A DNA stretch of 52,332 nucleotides from Deltaproteobacteria bacterium (GTDB lineage: Bacteria > Desulfobacterota > Binatia > HRBIN30 > JACQVA1): positions 1 to 52,332 of the forward strand of contig JACQVA010000235.1 of the NCBI GenBank assembly GCA_016210005.1. The letters are read 5' to 3'. Positions 37,598 to 46,673 of the stretch are shown here, in pieces. Within the stretch, counting starts at the first letter, position 1; each line of letters opens with the position of its first letter. The notes below the pieces were generated by a model that was not told the DNA's origin, ran no database searches, and saw only the letters and a list, made by a program, of their open reading frames with translations. The translations under genes were made by a program, and so were the position numbers.

Positions 37598-39820
37598 CTA
37601 GAAGGCGAAATCGTCAGGGAGATTCCAGAACGCCCGCAGTTCCTTGCCATAATCCGGCGACAACTCCATCGAGCCGCGCCACATGTCGAGCACCGCGGCG
37701 TCCATGTTCTCCTTGGCGAGAATTCGCTCGCGCTCCTGCTGCCACCACTGGCGGAACGGAACGCCGCGCGTCTTGCGGGCCTGGCGGATCTCGTCGCGCT
37801 TGCGGGCGGTGGCGGCTTCGTCAACGGTCCACTCTTTCGTCTTCTCGTCACGCTGGGCCACCACGCCGTGCACGCCGGCGGCTACCCAGTCGCGCGTCCA
37901 GCCGGCGTCGAGGTCGGCCTTCACGCGCGCCGGATCACGTTCGATCGGATCGCCCTGGGCTTGGGCGCCGGAGATCGGGTGAATGATGAGGTCGTACTCG
38001 TGCAGCTGGTGCGGCGTGACGAACGGCGCTACCGCGTTGGTCTCCATAATCTCGGCCTTGACGTTCTGGGCGAGATTCGGATGCACCGGGTCGCCGCGCT
38101 CGTGCACCAGCGGTTTGTGCTGCTCGATGAGCGCCTTCATGTTCGTGCCGCTGGCGTAGCTGGCACGGTCCGGCCACGTGGGATACGCGCCGAACATGCC
38201 GTGATTTGCGGTGATCTTACTGCGCATGCCGGCGCAGCCGCACTGGTACTCCACCCCCGACGTGTTCTTGACCATCCACACGGCGGTGTGGCCCAAGCCG
38301 CCGCGGAACTTTCCGTAGCCGCCGGAGTCGGGCTCGATGTTCCGGCCGATGAACAGGATGGGGTAGTAGAGCTCCGTGACCTCGGCGTTTCCGAAATCGG
38401 CGTTGGGGGTGTAGATGCACCACGCGCTGTTTTCGCCATCGGCCATGCCGCGAGAGGGGCTGCCGTTGCTGGCTTGTTCGAGCGTGAGTCCGGCCACGAA
38501 CATCCCGGACTGGTTGATCCCGGAGAACTCGGCGGTGAGCGTGGTGGCCGCACCGGCCGCCACCTCTTCGATGAACCCGCGGCTGAAATAGAGCCGGCCG
38601 AAGGTTTCGTAGAACGAGCTGAGCCACATCACCGCCGGTGCCCACGAGACGCCGGAGGAGGCGTAGTAGTTGACCGGGAACGGGTTGGCCCACGAGCCAG
38701 CCGGCGGCATCTCGAAATCCCACGTCGCCACCGGGCCCCAGTTGAACATGTCGAAGCCGACCATGTGCGAGTAGCCGTTCAGCATCGCGGACGGGATCGC
38801 GCTCGGGTGGATGTTCTCGCCGAACGGCACCCAGCGGCTGGCACCGCGCATCGACACGTGCAGCTTGGCGTCGGCATCGATGTGGACTTCCAGCGGCAGG
38901 TTAAACAGGCAGTCGATGTTCTGGTGCGGCAGAATCACGCGCTTGCCCTTCATCGCCAGGTCCTTGAAGTTGGACTTGCGAATGCGGCCGGGCACGGCCT
39001 GGGTCTTGACGCGGGCGGCAGCGTAGCGGCGGCTGTCCTCGATGTACTCGCGGCACACGTCCTGGAAGTAATCGAGCCCGTACTTCTCGATCAGCCGCAG
39101 CACGCGGTCACGGATAGTGATACAGCCCGCCAGCCGGCCGCGCGCGTCGCCCATCACCCAGTCGGGCACGCGCGTGCGCGAGCGGATGCGCATCTCGTAC
39201 CACGGGTAGTAGCGGTCATCCTCCCCGACCCGCTCCATCGAGACCGGCACACCGTCGGAGAAGCAGTCGGGGTTGAGGAAGCCGATCGAGCCGGGCGTGA
39301 CGTAGCCGCCGTCCATCACGTGGCTGACGGCGCTGGCCCAGGCCACCAGCTCGCCCTTGTAGAAGATCGGGATCGCGCCGTCGAAGTCGACCGAGTGAAT
39401 GCCGCCGTAATGCGGGTCGTTGTTCTCGAAGACGTCGCCGGGCTTGATGCCAGGATACGTCTCGTAGTCCATTTCGATCAGCTGGCGGATGAAGATTGAC
39501 AGCACGCCGGGGTGGGCGGTGATGCCCTTCGAGGCGCACACCGCTTCGCCGGTGGGCACGTGCAGCGCCCACAACGCGTCACCGCCCTCGGCGGCGACCG
39601 GCGACGCCGACACTTTGCAGCCGACTTCCCAGGCTGCGTCCATGGTGTTGAGCAGGATGTGCCACACCGCCTCGTAGGTGCCCGGGTCCGCCTGTTTGCG
39701 CGGCAGCGTCTGCAGGCCGAAGAGGCAGCCGGTTTCCTGCAACCGGCGCTCGTTCTCGGCCAGTTGATCCTTGATGCGCCGAGCGGGTTGCTGCGCACGC
39801 GCGGTGCTCTTGGCGCTCAT
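37598..39820 (-). CDS. acxB: Acetone carboxylase alpha subunit (HyuB family)
   Basis: A 740-residue cytoplasmic protein of the hydantoinase B/oxoprolinase family, with NDPHYGGIHSVDF, HVMDGGYVTPGS and GRNIEPDSGGYGKFRGGLGH. The size matches the roughly 85 kDa subunit of Xanthobacter acetone carboxylase, an alpha2beta2gamma2 enzyme that carboxylates acetone to acetoacetate with ATP going to AMP and two phosphates. GGGAGGAAGG lies upstream of the ATG, which overlaps the end of acxA by four bases. The gene order A-B-C is the same as in characterised operons. A related ketone, such as butanone, is equally possible. Confidence 0.87.
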   Translation of the reverse strand: MSAKSTARAQQPARRIKDQLAENERRLQETGCLFGLQTLPRKQADPGTYEAVWHILLNTMDAAWEVGCKVSASPVAAEGGDALWALHVPTGEAVCASKGITAHPGVLSIFIRQLIEMDYETYPGIKPGDVFENNDPHYGGIHSVDFDGAIPIFYKGELVAWASAVSHVMDGGYVTPGSIGFLNPDCFSDGVPVSMERVGEDDRYYPWYEMRIRSRTRVPDWVMGDARGRLAGCITIRDRVLRLIEKYGLDYFQDVCREYIEDSRRYAAARVKTQAVPGRIRKSNFKDLAMKGKRVILPHQNIDCLFNLPLEVHIDADAKLHVSMRGASRWVPFGENIHPSAIPSAMLNGYSHMVGFDMFNWGPVATWDFEMPPAGSWANPFPVNYYASSGVSWAPAVMWLSSFYETFGRLYFSRGFIEEVAAGAATTLTAEFSGINQSGMFVAGLTLEQASNGSPSRGMADGENSAWCIYTPNADFGNAEVTELYYPILFIGRNIEPDSGGYGKFRGGLGHTAVWMVKNTSGVEYQCGCAGMRSKITANHGMFGAYPTWPDRASYASGTNMKALIEQHKPLVHERGDPVHPNLAQNVKAEIMETNAVAPFVTPHQLHEYDLIIHPISGAQAQGDPIERDPARVKADLDAGWTRDWVAAGVHGVVAQRDEKTKEWTVDEAATARKRDEIRQARKTRGVPFRQWWQQERERILAKENMDAAVLDMWRGSMELSPDYGKELRAFWNLPDDFAF

Positions 39821-41967
39821 CGCTTCCTTCCTCCCTGCGTCAGCCAGTAAATGTTGTACTCGTCGATCTTCACGCGCCAGTCGGGCGGTACGAACAACGT
39901 GGTGTTCGGCGCCTCGATGACAGCGAGCCCGGCGACTTCGTTGCCCGGACGCAGGTCATCCATCTCGTAGATCCGCGCATCGTGCCACTGGCCCTTCTGG
40001 AAGACCGGACGAATCGCTTTCTGCGCCTTCTTCGACGGCTTCTTCCCTTCCAGGTCGTACTTGACGACCTTCGGCTTGAGGGTGTCGACCTGCGCCACGA
40101 CGGCGACCTCGGTGGTGAGGTACGTCGGCATCGGCGGTTTGCCGGCGAGCGTAAACATCTTAGCGAAGACCTCCTCGAAACGCGCCACCAGTTGGTCAAC
40201 GCGCTCCGGCGCGTCGAGCCGCGGCACCGGCGATTCCACTTCTACGTCTTCGAGCTGACCGTAGTAGCGGATGTAGGCGATCTGCCGGACGCTGATCAGG
40301 TTGCGGTCGAAGCCTTCGTTGAGCAGCTCTTTGAGCAACTCCTCTTCGAGTTCACGCCAGGCCCCGTCGATGATGCGGGCCGCCTGCATCTTGGCGTCAG
40401 CACTGGCCGCGGGCGGAATCACTGCCGACACGCTCTTGTGACGGCGATGCGCGTAGTCCATGCACGCGCCGCCCCAGGCCGAGAACGCCGCCGCGTGCGG
40501 CGCGGTGGCGACGCCCTTCCAGGGATACTCGGCGGCGTAACCACACAAGTGCATCGGGCCGGCGCCGCCGTAGCCCAGCAGGACGTAGTCGCGGATGTCG
40601 TAGCCGAGCATGAGCGAGCGCACGAGGTGCTCGCGCATCATGATGTTGATCAGGTTCACACATTGTTCGGCGGCGACGTACGGGTCCAGCCCCAGCGGGC
40701 CGGAGACCTTCTCCTTGAAGATCCGCAGCGACTTGTCCTTGTTCACCTTCACGCGGCCGCCGAGATAGTAATCGGGGTTGATGACGCCGAGCAGCATATC
40801 GCAATCGCCGATCGTCGGCGTCTCGTTGCCGGTTTCCTGGAACACGGGGCCGGGCGTGCCGCCGGCGCTGTCGGGGCCGAGCTTGATGCGGTTGGTGGTC
40901 GGGTCGATGCGGATGTAGGTGCCGGTGCCGGCGCCGATCGAGCGAATGTCGAGCATCGGCACGTTCACGTACATCTGCATGAAAGCGGGCTCGCGTTCCA
41001 TCGGCAAGATGCCCGCGGTGATCGCGCCGGCATCGAAGCTGGTGCCGCCCATGTCCGAACAGACGATGTTCTCGATGCCGCGGTTCTGCCCGAGATAGTG
41101 GGCGCCCATCAAGCCGCCGACGGGTCCGGACATCATGGTCTCGAACAAGCGCGGGTAGCGGATGTTGGTCACGCCGCCGTAGCAGAGCACGGTCTTCAAC
41201 GACCGGCTGTAGCCGTAGTCAGCGAGCTTCGATTCCACGGTCAGGAACTGTCGCCGCGCCGGCTGCGTGGCGTATGCCTGCACGACGGTGGCGTTGGCGC
41301 GGGAAATCTCGCGTTGCACCGGCGCCACTTGGCTGGAGACGGCGAGATAGACGTTGCGGCCGGCCTCTTTGATGATCTCCTCGGCGATTGCCTGCGCCCG
41401 CAGCTCGTGCGCCGGGTTAACGAAGGAGTAGAGGAAGACGATCGCCAGCGCCTCGATGCCCTCGTCGAGCAACTCGCGCACGCCCTGGCGCACCTCGTGC
41501 TCGTAGATCGGGATCACCGGCGCGCCGAACATGTCGATGCGTTCGGTGACGCCGCGGGTGAGCTTGCGCGGCACCAGCGGGGCCGCGTGCTTGCGGTACT
41601 GCATGTGGGTGATCTCGGACCAATCGAGGCCGATGAAGCTCTGCCGGCCGCGGCCTTGCACGATCAGGTCCTCGAAGCCGCGCGTCACCAGCAGCCCGGT
41701 TTTGAGCCCATCAAGGTTGATCAAGGTGTTGAGCATCGCCGTGCCGGTGTAGATGGCGGTCTCGACATTCGGACAGAATTCCCGGCCGTCTTTCGCCAGC
41801 GACTTCCCCCAGTACGTCAGGGCGTCGTCGAGCGATTCCATGTAGCCAATGCTCTCGTCGTAGCGGGTGGTCGGCGCCTTGCCGATGACAAAGCGCCCCT
41901 GCTCGTCGACGACGATCACGTCGGTCATGGTTCCGCCCGCATCGGACGCCACCAGATATCGGCTCAT
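39817..41967 (-). CDS. acxA: Acetone carboxylase beta subunit (HyuA family)
   Basis: A 716-residue protein of the hydantoinase A/oxoprolinase family. The N-terminus has the actin-like ATP-binding phosphate loop ASDAGGTMTDVIVVDEQG. A second nucleotide-binding part has SDMGGTSFDAGAI and GYGGAGPMHLCGYAAEYP. The length is that of the known beta subunit (about 78 kDa). It would activate acetone or bicarbonate by phosphorylation for the alpha subunit. First gene of a minus-strand operon. AGGGAGGC is 11 bases before the ATG, and a palindrome TAACGTTTGTTA lies about 140 bases upstream. No sigma-54 promoter or AcxR-type activator was seen. Confidence 0.87.
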   Translation of the reverse strand: MSRYLVASDAGGTMTDVIVVDEQGRFVIGKAPTTRYDESIGYMESLDDALTYWGKSLAKDGREFCPNVETAIYTGTAMLNTLINLDGLKTGLLVTRGFEDLIVQGRGRQSFIGLDWSEITHMQYRKHAAPLVPRKLTRGVTERIDMFGAPVIPIYEHEVRQGVRELLDEGIEALAIVFLYSFVNPAHELRAQAIAEEIIKEAGRNVYLAVSSQVAPVQREISRANATVVQAYATQPARRQFLTVESKLADYGYSRSLKTVLCYGGVTNIRYPRLFETMMSGPVGGLMGAHYLGQNRGIENIVCSDMGGTSFDAGAITAGILPMEREPAFMQMYVNVPMLDIRSIGAGTGTYIRIDPTTNRIKLGPDSAGGTPGPVFQETGNETPTIGDCDMLLGVINPDYYLGGRVKVNKDKSLRIFKEKVSGPLGLDPYVAAEQCVNLINIMMREHLVRSLMLGYDIRDYVLLGYGGAGPMHLCGYAAEYPWKGVATAPHAAAFSAWGGACMDYAHRRHKSVSAVIPPAASADAKMQAARIIDGAWRELEEELLKELLNEGFDRNLISVRQIAYIRYYGQLEDVEVESPVPRLDAPERVDQLVARFEEVFAKMFTLAGKPPMPTYLTTEVAVVAQVDTLKPKVVKYDLEGKKPSKKAQKAIRPVFQKGQWHDARIYEMDDLRPGNEVAGLAVIEAPNTTLFVPPDWRVKIDEYNIYWLTQGGRKR

Positions 41968-42292
41968 CGCAAACCTATGCCTCCCTCACACTCCGGCTCT
42001 CGGGTCCGCCACGAGAGTTCCTGCTGAGCTTGGGCGAGCCCGCCGTCGCGGTAGCGATAGGTGCCTCACGGGCCACTTCCAACCGGACAGCGGAACTGCC
42101 GAAACTAACGTTTGTTAAGCTACCCGCTCGGCAAAATCAAGCGCCATCCGGCGTCCCGTCAGGACTCCGGCGCGGTCGATCACGCCGAGCGATGCTCCTC
42201 AAGACCTGAAGCTCTCGGCGCCTGGCTTCGTGACGCCCGAAGCCAGCTTTGGCCTCGGCGAGCTCTGGGCCTTCGCGCTAGTACCCCAGGCA
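41968..42292. other. Upstream region of the acetone carboxylase operon
   Basis: 325 bases with no convincing gene. It contains the ribosome binding site of acxA (41979-41986) and the candidate operator at 42106-42117. I searched the minus-strand reading for TGGCAC-N5-TTGCA-type sigma-54 elements and found none. Confidence 0.5.
42106..42117 (-). promoter_or_regulatory. Candidate TetR-type operator TAACGTTTGTTA upstream of acxA
   Basis: A 12-base site with perfect outer symmetry TAAC-N4-GTTA, 139 bases upstream of the acxA ATG in the most AT-rich part of the region. Near matches occur upstream of the CoA-transferase pair at 21428-21439 and 21536-21547, suggesting a shared regulator. The TetR gene at 42674 is a candidate, but its own promoter carries a different palindrome. 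Confidence 0.35.
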
Positions 42293-42532
42293 TCAAGGAA
42301 GGCTTCGACGCTTCTCTCCGGCGCGCTTGTCCTGATCCATCCCGAGACAGAGGAAGTCTTCGTCGTCCTGCCACTCAATGATCCGCCGTAGCAACATGCC
42401 GGTGAGGGGGTAACCGAAGGGCACCGAGGCACCCGCCCCTGCGAAGATCGCAACGGCTCCACCTGCCTCAGCACGCAGCCGGCGAGCGGCAATCAGTTCC
42501 GGCGATAACCGCGACTTGGGCGCTTCAGACAT
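42293..42532 (-). pseudogene. N-terminal fragment of a SIR2-family protein
   Basis: From an ATG at 42532 the minus strand encodes SPELIAARRLRAEAGG then AVAIFAGAGASVPFGYPLTG and MLLRRIIEWQDDED. The GAGAS-xxx-G-P motif is the NAD-binding start of SIR2-like proteins, including those used in phage defence. The frame diverges soon after and ends after 79 codons, while complete SIR2 domains need about 200 residues or more. No other frame downstream restores the family. A remnant of a lost, possibly defence-related gene. Confidence 0.55.
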
Positions 42533-42638
42533 CACCTGCCCCGTTAGTGCAACCCCGCATAAGCCACAGCGAACTGCGAAGTCAAACTGCGAAGGGACCG
42601 TCCACACTTCGCCGCAGTGATGGGCGAGCCGTTGGTGT

Positions 42639-42667
42639 TTGCACGCCCAGTGCAAGAACCATATGAT
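42639..42667 (+). promoter_or_regulatory. Leaderless promoter and operator of the tetR gene
   Basis: The -35 TTGCAC (42639-42644), a 17-base spacer and the -10 TATGAT (42662-42667) end 6 bases before the ATG at 42674. The perfect inverted repeat TTGCAC-GCCCA-GTGCAA (42639-42655) uses the -35 as its left arm, so binding of a TetR dimer would block RNA polymerase. This predicts autorepression of tetR and the dehalogenase gene. Confidence 0.65.
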
Positions 42668-42673
42668 TCACCC

Positions 42674-43291
42674 ATGGGCGCAGCCGCCGGCAGTATTGAC
42701 CATGCCCGCATTGACGGGCGCAAGGCGCGCCGGGCGGGCACGCGTGCCGCGGTCGTGGATGCCCTACTGGACTTACTCGAGGACGGCGAGCTGAGGCCGA
42801 CCGGGCCGCGCATTGCCGCACGCGCCGGGGTGTCGCTGCGCTCGATCTTCCAGCACTTCACCGACATCGAGGCGTTGTTCGCTGCCGCCGCGGATCGGCA
42901 GACCGAGCGTATCCGTGCCCTCGCCAGCCCCGTCACGGGGCAGGGGCCACTGAGCCAGCGCCTCGCGGCCTTCGCCGCCCAACGCGCGCGGATCTTCGAG
43001 GCGATAACTCCGGTGCGGCGCGCGGCCCTGCTGATGGAACCCTTCTCGCCGGAAATAGCCCGGCGCTTGCGTCAGGCGCGCGCTGCCGCCAGACGCGAAA
43101 TCGAGCGGGTGTTCGCACCCGAATTGAGCCCGCTGCCAGCCAGCGAGCAAAGCGAAGTACTTGCCGCCCTGGATGCCGCCAGCGGCTTCTCGACTTGGTA
43201 CACGCTGCGCGCGCATCAGGATCTCGCCCCCGAGCCGGCGCTCCGGGTGATGACGCGCCTGCTCGCCAACCTCTTGTCGGAGGAACGATGA
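42674..43291 (+). CDS. TetR/AcrR-family transcriptional regulator
   Basis: A 205-residue regulator. The N-terminal helix-turn-helix reads RAAVVDALLDLLEDGELRPT then PRIAARAGVSLRSIFQHFTD, the standard TetR DNA-binding domain. The C-terminal ligand-binding part is all helical. The ATG at 42674 lacks a Shine-Dalgarno sequence and fits a leaderless transcript. Its TGA overlaps the start of the haloalkane dehalogenase gene (ATGATG), so the two genes are coupled and the dehalogenase substrate, or a product, is a likely inducer. Confidence 0.9.
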   Translation: MGAAAGSIDHARIDGRKARRAGTRAAVVDALLDLLEDGELRPTGPRIAARAGVSLRSIFQHFTDIEALFAAAADRQTERIRALASPVTGQGPLSQRLAAFAAQRARIFEAITPVRRAALLMEPFSPEIARRLRQARAAARREIERVFAPELSPLPASEQSEVLAALDAASGFSTWYTLRAHQDLAPEPALRVMTRLLANLLSEER

Positions 43292-44184
43292 TGGAGTACC
43301 TGCGCACGCCCGACGAACGCTTCGGCAATTTACCCGGCTATCCCTTCACACCGCATTACCTCGAGGCCGACGGCTTGCGCATTCACTACCTCGATGAGGG
43401 CCCAGGCGGCGCCGCCCCGGTACTGTTGCTGCACGGCGAACCCTCGTGGTCATACCTCTATCGCCGGATGATCCCCGTCATCGTCGCCGCCGGCCACCGC
43501 GTGGTGGCGCCGGACCTGGTTGGCTTCGGCCGTTCGGACAAACCCGTCCGGCGCGGGGACTACACCTATCAGCGCCACGTCGACTGGATGCGCGGCGTCG
43601 TCGAGCAACTTGATCTGCGCCGCATCACGCTCGTGTGTCAGGACTGGGGCGGCCTGATCGGCCTGCGGCTGGCCGCCGAGCATGAGCAGCGCTTCGCAGG
43701 CATCGTGGCGGCCAATACCTTTCTGCCCACGGGCGATGTCTCCCCCGGACCGGCTTTCTTGGCGTGGCGGCAGTATTCGCAGGAAACGCCCGAGTTCCAT
43801 GTCGGCGGCATAGTGCGCGGGGGCTGCGTCAGTGACCTCGCCCCGGAAATCATCGCGGCCTACGATGCCCCGTTCCCCGATGATCGCTACAAAGCCGGCG
43901 CCCGCCAGTTCCCGACGCTGGTGCCGGCCACGCCCGATGACCCTGCAACTGAACCCAATCGTCGCGCTTGGGAGGTGCTGAGCCGCTGGCATAAGCCGTT
44001 CCTGACCGCGTTCAGCGACTCCGATCCGATCACTGCCGGAGCTGACGTGGCCCTGCGACAAGCGATCCCCGGCGCTGCCGGCCAACCGCATACTACCATC
44101 GCCGGCGCCGGCCACTTCCTGCAAGAGGATAAAGGCGAGGACTTCGCGCGCGTGATCGTCGCCTACCTGGCGGCCGCCTCCTAG
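43288..44184 (+). CDS. Haloalkane dehalogenase, subfamily I type
   Basis: A 298-residue alpha/beta hydrolase. The nucleophile Asp119 lies in VCQDWGG, Trp120 supplies one halide-binding residue, and His276 lies in GAGHFLQED. The catalytic acid is in SDSDP (Asp246 most likely). The oxyanion segment is LHGEPSWSYLYR, with Glu where subfamily II has the halide-binding Asn. Trp160 in the cap could be the second halide ligand. This pattern (Asp acid after strand 7, Glu, two Trp) is that of subfamily I. It would hydrolyse haloalkanes to alcohols. GGAGG precedes the start; ATG 43288 and ATG 43291 are both possible. Confidence 0.87.
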   Translation: MMEYLRTPDERFGNLPGYPFTPHYLEADGLRIHYLDEGPGGAAPVLLLHGEPSWSYLYRRMIPVIVAAGHRVVAPDLVGFGRSDKPVRRGDYTYQRHVDWMRGVVEQLDLRRITLVCQDWGGLIGLRLAAEHEQRFAGIVAANTFLPTGDVSPGPAFLAWRQYSQETPEFHVGGIVRGGCVSDLAPEIIAAYDAPFPDDRYKAGARQFPTLVPATPDDPATEPNRRAWEVLSRWHKPFLTAFSDSDPITAGADVALRQAIPGAAGQPHTTIAGAGHFLQEDKGEDFARVIVAYLAAAS

Positions 44185-44190
44185 CCCGCC

Positions 44191-44219
44191 TCGACGCGCA
44201 TTGTCGGCTTCCCTATAAT
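44191..44219 (+). promoter_or_regulatory. Putative promoter upstream of the parC-like gene
   Basis: TATAAT at 44214-44219, with TCGACG 17 bases upstream (44191-44196), is the best sigma-70-like promoter in the gap. The implied leader of about 90 bases contains a 16-codon frame from GTG 44228 to TGA 44276-44278, which could be a leader peptide or chance. Confidence 0.45.
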
Positions 44220-44317
44220 CCCGCACCGTGGCCAGAGCGGCGCTCGGCGTGCGGTGTCACAATGTGTTTGAACGATGAGCAGTGCGCGCAAGTGCCAGCC
44301 AGAACGAGGATTGAAAC

Positions 44318-46633
44318 GTGAAGAGAGCAGCACCGGCTGAACAGATTCATCCCGTCGATCTCCGCAGCGCGGCCGAGGCGCGCTACCTCGCCTACGCGCT
44401 CAGCGTCATCACTTCGCGCGCGCTGCCGGATGTGCGCGACGGGCTCAAGCCGGTGCAGCGCCGGATCCTGTACGCGATGTACCAGAACCTGCGCCTCACC
44501 GCCGGCACCCGCCCGCGCAAGTCGGCGGCGGTGGTCGGTGAGGTGCTGGGGAAATATCATCCCCACGGCGACCTCGCTGCCTACGAGGCGATGGTGCGCA
44601 TGGCGCAAGGCTTCGCCCTGCGCTACCCGCTGGTGCATGGCGAGGGCAATTTCGGTTCGCTCGACGGCGACAGCCCGGCGGCCATGCGCTACACCGAGGC
44701 CAAGCTGGCGCCGATCGCCGAAGAGCTGCTGCGCGACATTCGCCACGATACCGTCGATTTCCGCGAAAACTACGACGCCACGCTGCGCGAGCCGGTGGTG
44801 CTGCCGGCCGCCATCCCGAATCTGTTGGTCAACGGCAGCACCGGCATCGCCGTCGGCATGGCCACCAACATCCCGCCGCATAATCTCGGCGAAGTGGTCG
44901 AGGCGCTGATCGCGCTGATTCACCAACCCGACCTCGACAACAAGGAACTGTGCAAGTTCGTCAAGGGGCCGGACTTTCCCACCGGCGGCGAGCTGCTCAA
45001 CTCGCGCAAAGAGCTGCGCGACATCTACGAGACCGGTCAAGGAGCCGTGCGGCTGCGGGGCCAGTACACCGAAGAGAGCGACAAACGCCGCCGCCGCCTG
45101 ATCGTCACCTCGATACCCTACACCGTCAACAAGGCGCGTATCGTCGAGGAGATTGCCGAGCACATCGTGGCACGGCGCCTGCCGCAAGCGCTCGACGTGC
45201 GCGACGAATCCACCGGCGACATCCGCATCGTCGTCGAAATCAAGCCCGACGCCTCGGCCGAAGCGGTGATGGCGTACATTTACAAACACACCGACTTGCA
45301 GGCCAATTTCAACGTCAACTTGACGGCCTTGGTGCCGACCGCCACACCCGGTGTGGGCCAGCCGGCACGCCTGACACTGCGTGAACTGTGCCGCCACTTC
45401 CTCGACTTCCGCCTCGAGGTCGTTACCCGCAGACTGACCCACGAGTTACGCGAGCTGCAAGCTCGGCTGCACCTCCTGGCGGGCTTCCTCAAGCTGTTCG
45501 GCAACCTCGACCTGGCGATCAAGATCATTCGGCAGTCGGCCGCGCGCGCCGAGGCGGCGCAGAAGTTGCAGAAGGCATTTGGCCTCGATGAGGTCCAGGC
45601 CGAGGCGATCCTCGAGACCCGCCTGTATCAGCTGGCGCGTCTGGAGATCGAGAAGATCCGTGAGGAACAGCGCGAGAAGCAGAAGCGGGCTGACGAAATC
45701 GACAAGCTGCTGCGCAGCCCCAAGGCGCGCTGGCGACTGGTCGAGACCGAACTGAAGCAGGTCGCCGACACCTACGGCGATAAACGTCGTACCGTGCTGA
45801 GCGCGGCCGGCGAACTAGTGTACGACGCCGAGGCCTACGTCGTCCACGAGGATGCCACCGTGGTGGTGACGCGCGACGGCTGGATCAAGCGGGTGGGCGA
45901 GGTCAAGGACCCCGCCTCCACGCGCGTGCGCGAAGGCGATGTCGCCAGGTGGATCCTGCGCGGCAACACCCGCGACAGCCTGGTGCTGCTGTCAAGCCTC
46001 GGTACCGCGTTCGTCATGAAGGTCACCAACGTGCCCGCCACCACCGGTTACGGCGAGCCGGTGCAGTCGCTGCTCAACTTCAAGGATGGCGAGCGCGTGA
46101 TCAGCGCCGCGCTGATCCCCGCCGCCGATGCTGAGACCAAAATGGCCGCACGCTGGCTGGTGGCCAGCGCTGGCGGCATGGGCTTCTTCTGCCAGCCCGA
46201 TCTGGCGGAAACCACCAGGAGCGGCCGGCGCTTCGCGCGGGTAAAGGAGGGCGACGAGATCATCGTGGCAACACCCGCAGCCGGCGACGCGATTGCGGTT
46301 GCCACCGGCGACGGCAAGGTGCTGGTGTTCCCGGCCCAGGAGTTACCCGAACTCTCCGGCCCGGGGCGCGGTGTGATCATCATGCGCATCGACAAAGACG
46401 ATCGCGTTGTCGGTGCCGTCTGCCATCGCCGGGCCGACAGGGTCGTCGCCGTTGGCGACGATGGTGGCGAGCGGGTGCTGTCGCTGCCGGAGATGGCCCA
46501 CCGTGCGCAAAAAGGCCGTAAAGCCATCAAGCGGATGAAAGTGGTCGAACTGCGTCTCGAGGCGCGCTCGTCCAGCCGCGCGGCGCTTGCGCCCGGCGGT
46601 GCTCCGGTGCAACAGGACCTGTTCAAGAAATAG
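44318..46633 (+). CDS. parC: Type IIA topoisomerase subunit A, ParC-like (DNA topoisomerase IV)
   Basis: A 771-residue DNA-cleaving subunit. Winged helix with KYHPHGD, catalytic Tyr125 in AAMRYTEAK, the GNFGSLDGD segment, a long coiled-coil tower (about 370-500), and a C-terminal beta-pinwheel (about 510-740) without a canonical QRRGGKG GyrA box, which favours ParC over GyrA. The quinolone-determining region reads [10 protein letters not shown]: Leu86 takes the place of the usual Ser (Ser80 in E. coli ParC), while Glu90 keeps the acidic residue. The start is GTG 44318 with GAGGA at 7 bases. No ParE gene is adjacent. Confidence 0.9.
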   Translation: MKRAAPAEQIHPVDLRSAAEARYLAYALSVITSRALPDVRDGLKPVQRRILYAMYQNLRLTAGTRPRKSAAVVGEVLGKYHPHGDLAAYEAMVRMAQGFALRYPLVHGEGNFGSLDGDSPAAMRYTEAKLAPIAEELLRDIRHDTVDFRENYDATLREPVVLPAAIPNLLVNGSTGIAVGMATNIPPHNLGEVVEALIALIHQPDLDNKELCKFVKGPDFPTGGELLNSRKELRDIYETGQGAVRLRGQYTEESDKRRRRLIVTSIPYTVNKARIVEEIAEHIVARRLPQALDVRDESTGDIRIVVEIKPDASAEAVMAYIYKHTDLQANFNVNLTALVPTATPGVGQPARLTLRELCRHFLDFRLEVVTRRLTHELRELQARLHLLAGFLKLFGNLDLAIKIIRQSAARAEAAQKLQKAFGLDEVQAEAILETRLYQLARLEIEKIREEQREKQKRADEIDKLLRSPKARWRLVETELKQVADTYGDKRRTVLSAAGELVYDAEAYVVHEDATVVVTRDGWIKRVGEVKDPASTRVREGDVARWILRGNTRDSLVLLSSLGTAFVMKVTNVPATTGYGEPVQSLLNFKDGERVISAALIPAADAETKMAARWLVASAGGMGFFCQPDLAETTRSGRRFARVKEGDEIIVATPAAGDAIAVATGDGKVLVFPAQELPELSGPGRGVIIMRIDKDDRVVGAVCHRRADRVVAVGDDGGERVLSLPEMAHRAQKGRKAIKRMKVVELRLEARSSSRAALAPGGAPVQQDLFKK

Positions 46634-46650
46634 CCCGCCGGCTTTGAACG

Positions 46651-46664
46651 GCGGTTGAAACCGC
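46651..46664. repeat. Short perfect palindrome between parC and the methyltransferase gene
   Basis: GCGGTTGAAACCGC pairs six bases on each side of a 2-base centre. It has no T-run and overlaps the upstream region of the next gene, so it could be a protein-binding site or a weak hairpin rather than a terminator. Confidence 0.3.
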
Positions 46665-46673
46665 TCAGCCGTG

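Noticed and set aside
37421-39499. 692-codon plus-strand frame opposite acxB
   Set aside because: The minus strand encodes an unmistakable HyuB-family subunit; the antisense product has no recognisable motif and His/Arg/Val-rich composition.
39982-42027. 681-codon plus-strand frame opposite acxA
   Set aside because: Antisense to a complete HyuA-family subunit; same composition artefact.
46651-46664. Rho-independent terminator after the parC-like gene
   Set aside because: The palindrome has a 2-base centre and no T-run.
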